A stretch of 44,932 nucleotides of DNA from Clostridium brassicae (GTDB lineage: Bacteria > Bacillota > Clostridia > Clostridiales > Clostridiaceae): positions 1-44,932 of the forward strand of contig NZ_JAPQFJ010000024.1 in NCBI RefSeq assembly GCF_026738875.1. Direction: 5' to 3'. The position numbers were made by a program, and so were the translations under genes. The notes under the pieces were generated by a model. The model worked only from the letters and a program-made list of their open reading frames with translations, made no database searches and was not told the origin of the DNA. This document shows, in pieces, positions 1-6,643 of this stretch (position 1 is its first letter; each line of letters starts with the position of its first letter).

Positions 1-30
1 TTCTTAAAGCAACCTTTCTCAGTATGTCCA

Positions 31-56
31 CCTCATTTCAAGTTATGAGGTTTATT
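31..56 (+). terminator. Weak hairpin at left edge, possible terminator of an upstream gene
   Basis: Stem CCTCAT (31-36) with ATGAGG (45-50), followed by TTTATT. It would end a transcript entering from the left. Bases 1-44 are open in more than one frame, but no product can be recognised. The stem is short, so this is a tentative call. Confidence 0.3.
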
Positions 57-152
57 GTATACTAAAATTTATATTTGGGACATAATCACATGTGTTATAT
101 TAAGACATTATCATATATCAATCAGAATAAATATTCATAAATTTCCTTTTTA

Positions 153-181
153 TTGACTTAGCAGGTAAATGATGATATTAT
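153..181 (+). promoter_or_regulatory. Sigma-A-type promoter of codBA
   Basis: TTGACT (153-158), a 17-bp spacer, then TATTAT (176-181). Transcription would start near 188, about 14 nt before the PyrR-type attenuator and about 200 nt before codB. Nothing else in the 388-bp upstream gap resembles a gene. Confidence 0.75.
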
Positions 182-201
182 ATCATAAAAAGAGAATTAG
201 T

Positions 202-327
202 ACCTTTAACATTAGTCCAGAGAGACTGATAAGGTCGTAGAGATAGACTTAAATTCCACATTTATAAGTTTATAATTAATATAGAGATTTTTGCGACCTT
301 TTATAGAAATATAAAAGGTCTTTTTTA
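202..327 (+). promoter_or_regulatory. PyrR-type transcription attenuator in the codB leader
   Basis: Three mutually exclusive elements are visible. The anti-antiterminator stem ACCTT (202-206)/AAGGT (231-235) encloses AGTCCAGAGAG, which matches the PyrR-binding loop known from Bacillus pyr leaders. The antiterminator pairs AAGGTCG (231-237) with CGACCTT (294-300). The terminator is a perfect 10-bp stem (295-304 with 311-320) followed by a run of T to 327. By analogy with pyrimidine operons, PyrR bound with UMP or UTP would stabilise the first stem and allow termination, so codBA would be expressed when pyrimidines are low. The pairing is seen directly; PyrR binding is inferred. Confidence 0.88.
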
Positions 328-388
328 TTAATTAGAATAAACTTTAAATGAAAAATTGTACTAGTTCTCCTTAAAAAGGAGGAAAACT

Positions 389-1660
389 ATGAGTAAAAAA
401 CAACACGTGGACAAAGATTATTCGCTTGAATCAGTGGCAGAAAAGGATAAACGAGGATTTGTTTCAATGTTCGTAGTTATGCTAGGATTTACATTTTTCT
501 CAGCTAGTATGCTTACTGGAGGAACATTAGGAGCAGCACTGTCCATAAAGGAATTTGCTTTAGCAGTGTTTTTAGGAAATTTAATATTAGCAGTTTATAC
601 AGGGGCACTTGCATATATAGGAGCAGATACAGGGCTTTCGATGCATTTATTAGCAAGATATTCTTTTGGAGAAAAAGGGGCATACTTACCATCTTTCTTA
701 ACGAGTTTTACTCAAATAGGATGGTTTGGAGTTGGAGTTGCTATGTTTGCAATACCAGTAAGCAAAATAACAGGAATAAATATATATTTATTAGTAGCTG
801 TATCAGGATTATTAATGACATCAACAGCGTATTTTGGAATGAAGTCTTTAACTATATTAAGTGCAGTAGCAGTACCAGCTATAACAATATTAGGATGTAC
901 ATCGGTGTTTAAAGCAATAAATTCAGTAGGTGGTATATCACAGATATTAAATATACCATCAAGTGGAAAAATGGGATTAGTTACAGCATTGACTCTATGT
1001 GTTGGATCTTTTATAAGTGGAGGAAGTACAACGCCAGATTTTGTAAGATTTGCGAAGAATAAAAAAATTGCTGTAATAACAACAGTAGTAGCATTCTTTA
1101 TAGGTAACTCTCTAATGTTTTTATTTGGGGCTGTAGGGGCGATGGCTACGGGACATTCAGATATATCAGATGTTATGATATCTCAAGGATTGATAATACC
1201 AGCAATATTAGTTTTAGGATTAAATATATGGACAACTAATGATAATGCTATATACACATCTGGACTTGGAATCTCAAATATAACAAAGATTCCTAAAAGC
1301 AAGGTAGTAATATTTAATGGGATATTAGGGACTTTAGGGGCTTTATGGCTATACAATAATTTTGTAAGCTTTTTAAGCTTATTAGGCTCAATGATTCCAG
1401 CAGTTGGAGGAGTAATTATAGCTGATTATTTCTTTGTAAGAAAAAGAGAATATGAAAATTTTAAAGAAGCAAATTTTAAAGTGATAAATTATAAGGCCAT
1501 AGTAGCTTGTATACTAGGAATAATAGCAGGAAAATATTTAACTGTAGGAGTTCCATCATTGAACTCATTAATAGTAACAGGGGTTACACATACTATATTA
1601 GCAAAAGTTATTAAAGAAAAAATAGAAGAAAATACAGAATGTGGTGAAAAATTAGCTTAA
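389..1660 (+). CDS. codB: Cytosine permease CodB (NCS1 family)
   Basis: Membrane transporter that brings cytosine into the cell, probably with a coupling ion. The 423-residue product is close to the 419 residues of E. coli CodB, hydrophobic throughout with about 12 membrane segments. It shows the NCS1-type N-terminal region (GGTLGAALS near residue 44) and TTPDFVRFAKN near residue 213, typical of this family. AAAGGAGG lies 7 nt before the ATG. It is followed by cytosine deaminase codA, which fixes the substrate as cytosine rather than another nucleobase. A PyrR-type attenuator in its leader suggests pyrimidine control. A large hairpin separates it from codA. Complete, with no oddities. Confidence 0.93.
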   Translation: MSKKQHVDKDYSLESVAEKDKRGFVSMFVVMLGFTFFSASMLTGGTLGAALSIKEFALAVFLGNLILAVYTGALAYIGADTGLSMHLLARYSFGEKGAYLPSFLTSFTQIGWFGVGVAMFAIPVSKITGINIYLLVAVSGLLMTSTAYFGMKSLTILSAVAVPAITILGCTSVFKAINSVGGISQILNIPSSGKMGLVTALTLCVGSFISGGSTTPDFVRFAKNKKIAVITTVVAFFIGNSLMFLFGAVGAMATGHSDISDVMISQGLIIPAILVLGLNIWTTNDNAIYTSGLGISNITKIPKSKVVIFNGILGTLGALWLYNNFVSFLSLLGSMIPAVGGVIIADYFFVRKREYENFKEANFKVINYKAIVACILGIIAGKYLTVGVPSLNSLIVTGVTHTILAKVIKEKIEENTECGEKLA

Positions 1661-1701
1661 TATTAAGGTGATTTTAAAAAAAGGATTGGTGTATAAATTT
1701 A

Positions 1702-1765
1702 AGGCTATGTTTTAAGAGAATGCTGTTTTAAAATTTAAAATTAGCAATTTCTTATAACATAGCTA
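1702..1765 (+). repeat. Long imperfect hairpin between codB and codA
   Basis: An inverted repeat of about 27 positions per arm (1702-1728 with about 1738-1765), roughly five mismatches or bulges, core GCTATGTT/AACATAGC. A/T-rich sequence follows but no clean T tract. It could be a weak terminator, a processing or stability element that sets codA expression relative to codB, or a remnant of a small repeat element. Confidence 0.55.
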
Positions 1766-1827
1766 ATTTTAAAAATAATTTCAAATTTAGTTATAATTTA
1801 AGTAAAGTTAATGGGGGTTGAGTATAT

Positions 1828-3096
1828 ATGTTAATAAAAAATATAAAGCTTAAAGATGAAAGTGATTTAGTTAATATAAGGATTGAAAAAGGCATATTTA
1901 AAGAAATAAAAAGCGATTTAAAGCCATATGAAAATGAGGAAGTTATAGATGGAAATGGTGCTTTAGCTCTTCCACCTTTCATAGAGCCACATGTTCATTT
2001 AGATACAACTCTTACAGCTGGGGAACCGAGTTGGAATGAGAGTGGAACTTTATTTGAGGGAATACAAAGATGGTCTGAAAGAAAGGCTTTGTTGACAAAG
2101 GAAGATGTAAAAGCAAGAGCTAAAAAAGCATTAAGTTGGCAAATAGCTAATGGTGTACAACATGTTAGAACTCATATTGACACCACAGATGAATCATTGT
2201 TAGCGTTAATAGCTATGTTAGAAGTTAAAGAGGAAATGAAAGATTATGTAGATTTACAAATAGTAGCTTTCCCTCAGGAAGGAATTTTATCTTATCCAAG
2301 AGGTTTAGAACTTTTAGAAGAGGCCTTGAAACTAGGGGCTGATGTAGTTGGAGCTATACCACATTTTGAGTTTACAAGGGAATATGGGGTAGAATCAATT
2401 AATAAAATTTTTGAATTTGCGCAAAAGTATAATGCACTAATAGATGTTCATTGTGATGAAATTGACGATGAACAATCAAGATTTTTAGAAACTGTAGCTA
2501 CTAGAGCATTAGAAACGGGGATGAAAAACAAAGTTACAGCTAGCCATACTACAGCAATGCATTCTTACAATAATGCTTATACATATAAATTATTTAGACT
2601 TCTAAAAATGTCTGATATAAACTTTGTGGCAAATCCTCTTGTGAATACACATTTACAAGGAAGATTCGATACATATCCAAAGCGTAGAGGAGTTACTAGA
2701 GTAAAAGAATTAAAAGATGCTGATATTAATGTTTGTTTTGGACATGATGATATTTTTGATCCATGGTATCCACTTGGAACTGGTAACATGCTTCAAGTGT
2801 TACATTTTGGACTACATGTGTGTCAAGTTATGGGATATAACGAGATAAATGAATCTATTAAATTTATAACAACTAATTCAGCAAAAACTTTAAATATAGA
2901 AAGTAAGTATGGAATAGAAGTAGGTAAGCCAGGTAATCTTATACTTCTACCTGCTGAAAATGGATATGATGCTATAAGGCGTCAAGTTCCTGTCTGTTAC
3001 TCTATAAGAGAGGGAAGGATAATAAGCAGTACGAAACCATCATTAACCAAAGTATATTTGGAAGAAGAAATTGACATAAATTTTTCAAAAAAATAA
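1828..3096 (+). CDS. codA: Cytosine deaminase CodA
   Basis: Cytosolic metal-dependent amidohydrolase that converts cytosine to uracil and ammonia. The 422 residues match the usual CodA length. Family landmarks appear in order: EPHVHLDTT with metal ligands H55 and H57, [10 protein letters not shown] with the third histidine and the catalytic glutamate, the [10 protein letters not shown] histidine, and GHDDIFDPW with the metal-binding aspartate. A GGGGG ribosome binding site sits 10 nt before the ATG. It lies 167 bp after codB and probably shares its PyrR-controlled transcript, although the hairpin between them may lower its expression. The pair supplies uracil for salvage. Confidence 0.94.
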   Translation: MLIKNIKLKDESDLVNIRIEKGIFKEIKSDLKPYENEEVIDGNGALALPPFIEPHVHLDTTLTAGEPSWNESGTLFEGIQRWSERKALLTKEDVKARAKKALSWQIANGVQHVRTHIDTTDESLLALIAMLEVKEEMKDYVDLQIVAFPQEGILSYPRGLELLEEALKLGADVVGAIPHFEFTREYGVESINKIFEFAQKYNALIDVHCDEIDDEQSRFLETVATRALETGMKNKVTASHTTAMHSYNNAYTYKLFRLLKMSDINFVANPLVNTHLQGRFDTYPKRRGVTRVKELKDADINVCFGHDDIFDPWYPLGTGNMLQVLHFGLHVCQVMGYNEINESIKFITTNSAKTLNIESKYGIEVGKPGNLILLPAENGYDAIRRQVPVCYSIREGRIISSTKPSLTKVYLEEEIDINFSKK

Positions 3097-3109
3097 AAAT
3101 GCAAAGTAT

Positions 3110-3214
3110 GGTAAGAGGATATCTCAAAATGAATTTTAGACACAATATATTGAAGTTTTAATTTAAAATTAATTCATGTGTTGTGTAATCTTTATGTTTA
3201 GAGATATCCTCTTA
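3110..3214. mobile_element. MITE-like inverted repeat (possibly also the codA terminator)
   Basis: A 105-bp segment bounded by a perfect 14-bp inverted repeat (TAAGAGGATATCTC and its complement at 3200-3213). The pairing continues imperfectly inward, with ACACAA/TTGTGT deeper in. The arm sequence, GAGG-ATATCTCAAAAT then TTTTAGACAC, recalls IS1182-type terminal repeats (GAGGCTGTCTCAAAA form, from memory). It has no coding capacity. It may be a dead miniature element that now serves as a bidirectional terminator. The family assignment is uncertain. Confidence 0.45.
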
Positions 3215-3301
3215 TTTACACTTAATAAATAATTTTTAACAAAAAAATTTATTAAATAGTATTTTATTAAAATAATCTTTCGATATATATAAGGAGGAAA
3301 A

Positions 3302-3382
3302 ATGAAGTATATTACTGCTAAAACAATAGTTTCCCAATATGTTAAAGAAAATTCATGGTTTGGAATCAACTATAATATGTAA
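3302..3382 (+). pseudogene. N-terminal remnant of an SPL-like radical-SAM protein
   Basis: An AGGAGG ribosome binding site precedes an ATG that opens 26 codons reading MKYITAKTIVS...NSWFGINYNM and then TAA. This strongly resembles the start of clostridial SPL-family (spore photoproduct lyase-like) radical-SAM proteins, in which NMNIYRGC and the CxxxCxxC cluster motif follow directly. Here the frame stops just before that motif and no continuation is visible in the next 150 bp. It is therefore a deletion remnant with its translation start still intact. The family call rests on memory of the motif. Confidence 0.6.
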
Positions 3383-3475
3383 ATTAATAAATGAATCAAT
3401 TTATAGGCAATCAAATGGTAAAATAAGTAAAATTAAATTTGACATATAAATTAATTATTTAAATTATCAAAAAAA

Positions 3476-3504
3476 TTGACAAAATATACATAATATAATA
3501 TATT
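3476..3504 (+). promoter_or_regulatory. Promoter of the first DUF5105-like lipoprotein
   Basis: TTGACA (3476-3481), 17-bp spacer, TATATT (3499-3504). The same arrangement precedes the paralogue at 5274, so the duplication included the promoter. Confidence 0.7.
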
Positions 3505-3540
3505 ATAAGAGAAAAAAATAGAATTTTATGGGGGTAAAAC

Positions 3541-4188
3541 ATGAAAAAGGTAAAAAAAAGTTTAGTAGTATTAATGTGTTTATTATTTATTCCAGTGATG
3601 TTACTTGGATGTAGTAATAAACCAAAAGTAAGTGCTGAGGAGACAGCAAAAATCTTATTTAATTTTTATATTAAAGGTGACGAAAGTGGTCTATCAAAGA
3701 TTTCAATGCCTGAAGATAAGGTAAAAGAACTTTCAGAGTTTCACAAAAAAACAATTAAGAATGGAATAAAAAACGAATTTTTAAAAGAAGGTTTAACGCT
3801 TAAAGATGATCAATTAGAGCAAATATATAATGCACGTATAGATGCTCTAAAAAAGGTAACAGTTACTACAGAAAAAATCTCAGAAGATGATAAAGAGGCA
3901 GAAGTTAAGATAAAATCAACATATTTTAATGAAGGAAAGCTAAATGAAGATGCAGCAAAGGCTGCAATCGAAGAAGTTAAAAAATTAAAGCTTACAAATC
4001 AAAAAGAAGCTTTAGATAAGTTATTAGATGCATATGTTAAAAAAGCAAAAGAAGCATATAAAAATGTGAAACCATCAACTGATACGAAAGAGAAAACTTT
4101 CAAATTTAATATAGTAGAAAAAGTTTGGATGCCAAAAGATATGAATAAATTCGCTACTGAGATAGGTTCTTTAAATTTATCAAAATAA
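3541..4188 (+). CDS. Lipoprotein, DUF5105-like, copy A
   Basis: Secreted lipoprotein of unknown function. It has a lysine-rich start, a hydrophobic stretch and the lipobox LLGC, giving lipidation at C24 and an extracytoplasmic, membrane-anchored product. The rest is a soluble, charged alpha/beta-type domain of about 190 residues with many Lys/Glu and no catalytic motif, resembling DUF5105 lipoproteins of clostridia (recalled, not searched). GGGGG lies 8 nt before the ATG. It aligns without gaps with the product at 5274-5921: equal length, 153 of 215 residues identical by eye. It has its own promoter and a terminator downstream. Confidence 0.75.
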   Translation: MKKVKKSLVVLMCLLFIPVMLLGCSNKPKVSAEETAKILFNFYIKGDESGLSKISMPEDKVKELSEFHKKTIKNGIKNEFLKEGLTLKDDQLEQIYNARIDALKKVTVTTEKISEDDKEAEVKIKSTYFNEGKLNEDAAKAAIEEVKKLKLTNQKEALDKLLDAYVKKAKEAYKNVKPSTDTKEKTFKFNIVEKVWMPKDMNKFATEIGSLNLSK

Positions 4189-4206
4189 AAATTAATTAGA
4201 TTAAAC

Positions 4207-4264
4207 AATAAGGTTACTCTATAATTTATAAATACAATAAATTAGGGGGTAACCTTATTATTCA
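4207..4264 (+). terminator. Terminator after lipoprotein copy A
   Basis: Perfect 11-bp stem AATAAGGTTAC (4207-4217)/GTAACCTTATT (4249-4259) with a long A/T loop, then ATTTTTA just beyond. Confidence 0.7.
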
Positions 4265-4297
4265 TTTTTAGTCACAGATTTTCTTATAACAAATTTA

Positions 4298-4441
4298 ATG
4301 GCTATGCATTGTTTGGAAATAATGGATAGTATAACTCCAAAAAACACAGTATGTTTATTGTGCTTAAGTTTGATTGTGATATTAATAGTAATTATTAGTA
4401 GAAGATGGATAAAAGAAAAAGAGTTAGATATAATTAGTTAA
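4298..4441 (+). CDS. Possible small single-span membrane protein
   Basis: A 47-codon frame from ATG to TAA. The product has a polar start, one hydrophobic segment (LLCLSLIVILIVII) and a basic tail SRRWIKEKE, the layout of a type II or small anchored membrane protein. No convincing ribosome binding site precedes it, and it is not a family I recognise. It lies between a terminator and rluF. It could be a real microprotein, a gene remnant or chance. Confidence 0.3.
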   Translation: MAMHCLEIMDSITPKNTVCLLCLSLIVILIVIISRRWIKEKELDIIS

Positions 4442-4489
4442 GTATAAAGCTTTTATATAGATAGATGGTGAAAGGATAAAGTTCAAAAA

Positions 4490-5170
4490 ATGAGGATAAA
4501 TAAACTTTTAAGTAATTTAGGAATTTGTTCGAGAAGAGAAACTAATAGAATTATTGAACAAAATAGAATAATGGTAAATGGAGAGCTTTGCAAGCCAGGT
4601 CAGTGGGTAGAGATGGAAGATAATATTCTTATTGACAATAATCCTATTTCAGTTAAAGAAAAAGTTTATATTGCTTTAAATAAGCCTGTAGGTATTACTT
4701 GTACAGCGGCCAAGGAAGTAGAGAGTAATATAATTAAATTTATGAATTATCCAGAATATATTTTCCCTGTAGGGAGACTAGACAAGCCATCTCAAGGCCT
4801 AATATTAATGACAAATGATGGAGAATTAGCAAATAAAATTTTAGAATCAGAAAATAAACACGAAAAAGAATATATAGTAACAGTTGATAAACCTTTTGAT
4901 GAGTTTTTTATCATAGGAATGTCTAAAGGGGTAGAAATCTGTGGAACAAAAACAAAACCTTGTGAAGTTATAAGGGTTAGTGAAAATACTTTTCGTATTA
5001 TATTGACACAAGGACTTAATAGGCAAATTCGTAAGATGAGTAAAGTTTTTGGATATAAAGTTGTACGTTTAGAACGTATTAGAATTATGAATATAAAAAT
5101 TGATGGTATAGATACTGGAAAATGGCGCAATCTTACGGAAAGAGAAATATTAGAATTAAGAAAAAGTTAA
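4490..5170 (+). CDS. rluF: Pseudouridine synthase, RluF/RluB family
   Basis: Isomerises a uridine to pseudouridine in RNA. RluF acts on 23S rRNA near the peptidyl-transferase centre. Residues 1-60 form an S4 RNA-binding domain (NKLLSNLGICSRRETNRII). The catalytic motif GRLDKPSQGLILMTNDG contains the essential aspartate (about residue 100), and GLNRQIRKMSKVFGYKV is the conserved C-terminal motif of the RsuA/RluB/E/F group. At 226 residues it lacks the C-terminal extension of E. coli RluF (290). GAAAGGA is about 14 nt before the ATG, a loose spacing. It sits between two copies of a duplicated lipoprotein gene. The exact target uridine cannot be read from sequence. Confidence 0.82.
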   Translation: MRINKLLSNLGICSRRETNRIIEQNRIMVNGELCKPGQWVEMEDNILIDNNPISVKEKVYIALNKPVGITCTAAKEVESNIIKFMNYPEYIFPVGRLDKPSQGLILMTNDGELANKILESENKHEKEYIVTVDKPFDEFFIIGMSKGVEICGTKTKPCEVIRVSENTFRIILTQGLNRQIRKMSKVFGYKVVRLERIRIMNIKIDGIDTGKWRNLTEREILELRKS

Positions 5171-5208
5171 TGAGATATATAAATTAATTAACAAAATTTT
5201 AAAAAAAA

Positions 5209-5237
5209 TTGACAAATTATTCATGACATATTATACT
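5209..5237 (+). promoter_or_regulatory. Promoter of the second DUF5105-like lipoprotein
   Basis: TTGACA (5209-5214), 17-bp spacer, TATACT (5232-5237), close to consensus and homologous to the promoter of copy A. Confidence 0.78.
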
Positions 5238-5273
5238 ATAAAAGGACAAATTAGAATTTAATGGGGGTATAAC

Positions 5274-5921
5274 ATGAAAAAGGTAAAAAAAAGTCTAGTA
5301 GTATTAATATGTTTGTTATTTATTCCAGTAATATTAATTGGATGCAGTAATAAACCAAAAGTAAGCGCTGATGAAACAGCGAAAATCTTATTTAATTTTT
5401 ATGTTAAAGGAGATAAAAACGATCTATCAAAAATTTCAATGCCTAAAGATAAAATAGAGGAACTTTCAAAATTTCAAAAAGATACAATTATTAAAGAAAT
5501 AAGAAATGGTTTTTTAAAAGAAGGTTTAACACTTAAAAATGATCAGTTAGAACAAATATATAAGGCGCGTTTAGAAGCTTTGAAAAAAGTAACAGCTACC
5601 ACAGAAAAAATTTCAGAAAATGATAAAGAAGCAGAAGTTAAAGTAAAAGCAACATATTTTGATGAAGGTAAAGTAAGTGAAAAAGCAATGACTGATGCAG
5701 TTAAGGAAGTTGAAAAATTAAAGCTTACAAATAGACAAGAGATTGTATCTAAATTATTAGATGTTTATGTTAAGAATTTAAAAGTGGAATATCAAAATGT
5801 AAAACCATCAACTGATGTGAAAGAAGGAACTTATAAATTTATTATAAAAGAAAAAGTTTGGGTACCACAAGACATAAAGAAATTTGCTTCAGATATAGGT
5901 TCTTTTAATGCAGGAAAATAA
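5274..5921 (+). CDS. Lipoprotein, DUF5105-like, copy B
   Basis: Paralogue of the lipoprotein at 3541-4188. It has the same length and signal peptide, lipobox LIGC (C24), the same GGGGG ribosome binding site and the same promoter layout. The strongest conservation is at the N-terminus (residues 1-60), the FLKEGLTLK block and VKPST near residue 178. Divergence is spread evenly, so both copies look to be under protein-level constraint rather than one decaying. Function unknown. A strong terminator follows at 5975. Confidence 0.75.
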   Translation: MKKVKKSLVVLICLLFIPVILIGCSNKPKVSADETAKILFNFYVKGDKNDLSKISMPKDKIEELSKFQKDTIIKEIRNGFLKEGLTLKNDQLEQIYKARLEALKKVTATTEKISENDKEAEVKVKATYFDEGKVSEKAMTDAVKEVEKLKLTNRQEIVSKLLDVYVKNLKVEYQNVKPSTDVKEGTYKFIIKEKVWVPQDIKKFASDIGSFNAGK

Positions 5922-5974
5922 AGATTAACTTTAACATATTTAGGTTTTGGATAAAATTAAAATAATATGTTTTA

Positions 5975-6025
5975 GAATGTGGTTAAATGTGTTTAAAAAC
6001 ACATTTAACCACATTCTTGTTTTTT
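5975..6025 (+). terminator. Strong terminator after lipoprotein copy B
   Basis: Perfect 20-bp stem (5975-5994 with 5997-6016) with only two nt between the arms, so the top pairs must open, then TTGTTTTTT. Confidence 0.85.
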
Positions 6026-6118
6026 AAAAGATTAATTTCTAAAAAAATCTGTGTAGAATATAATTTTTAGTAAATACTATATCGTGATAATTATATTTTA
6101 CATAAAAGGAGAGGTTTT

Positions 6119-6328
6119 ATGTCTAGTAAAACAGGTATAGTAAAATGGTTTAATCAAGAAAAAGGTTTTGGATTTATATCATGTAATGATGGAAATGATA
6201 TTTTTGTACACCATTCACAAGTTAAAGAAAAAGGTACAGATAAAGATTTACATGAAGGTGAAGATGTAACTTTTGATATTGGAGAAGGTCAGAAAGGACC
6301 TATGGCTATAAATGTCCAGAAGTTATAA
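6119..6328 (+). CDS. Cold-shock protein, CspA family
   Basis: A 69-residue single-domain OB-fold protein that binds single-stranded RNA and DNA and loosens RNA secondary structure. Both nucleic-acid motifs are present: RNP1 KGFGFIS (residues 15-21) and RNP2 DIFVHHS (residues 28-34), preceded by the typical VKWFNQE. AAAGGAGAGG lies just before the ATG. It is monocistronic, between a terminator upstream and a short terminator at 6354. Firmicutes usually carry several paralogues, so I do not assign a letter. Confidence 0.93.
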   Translation: MSSKTGIVKWFNQEKGFGFISCNDGNDIFVHHSQVKEKGTDKDLHEGEDVTFDIGEGQKGPMAINVQKL

Positions 6329-6353
6329 TTAATTTAAATTATAAACTACAAAG

Positions 6354-6376
6354 CTCATGCTAAGCATGAGTTTTTA
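6354..6376 (+). terminator. Terminator of the cold-shock gene
   Basis: Stem CTCATGC (6354-6360)/GCATGAG (6364-6370) with a 3-nt loop, then TTTTTATT. Confidence 0.85.
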
Positions 6377-6410
6377 TTAATTGGGGGAATTGTGTAATTT
6401 CCTCAATTAA
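6377..6410 (+). repeat. Second hairpin downstream of the cold-shock gene
   Basis: 15-bp stem (6377-6391 with 6396-6410) including two G-U pairs and a GTGT loop. No T tract follows. Most of the rest of the gap to 6643 (about 6411-6595) holds nothing I can assign, apart from a 17-codon frame at 6515-6568 with a GGAG upstream that is too short to support. Confidence 0.5.
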
Positions 6411-6598
6411 GCTAAAAATATATGATTAATTGTTATATACTTATATTAGCTGATTTTTAATAATACTATGACACTAGATGATGTTTTTTAAGCTTCATGT
6501 GGAGTGGAGTAAAAATGCTAAAGAAGATTAGGGTAATCTTTATGACTCATGTAGATTTAAATTTTTAGTGGAAAAAATCAAGATATTTGTTTAAATTA

Positions 6599-6643
6599 AA
6601 GGGGGGAACTGTAGTGAGGGATATGTAATCTCTCATTAATTAG
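6599..6643 (+). promoter_or_regulatory. Four-codon upstream ORF and hairpin before the SNF2 gene
   Basis: AGGGGGG (6600-6606) is well placed, not for the helicase but for GTG-AGG-GAT-ATG-TAA at 6614-6628. An 8-bp hairpin TGAGGGAT/ATCTCTCA overlaps this mini-ORF. The helicase ATG at 6644 has no ribosome binding site of its own. Reinitiation after the mini-ORF, or a hairpin-controlled start, would explain this layout. That is inference. Confidence 0.4.

Noticed and set aside
6515-6568. 17-codon frame in the csp-SNF2 gap.
   Set aside because: Too short, no recognisable product, only a weak GGAG upstream.
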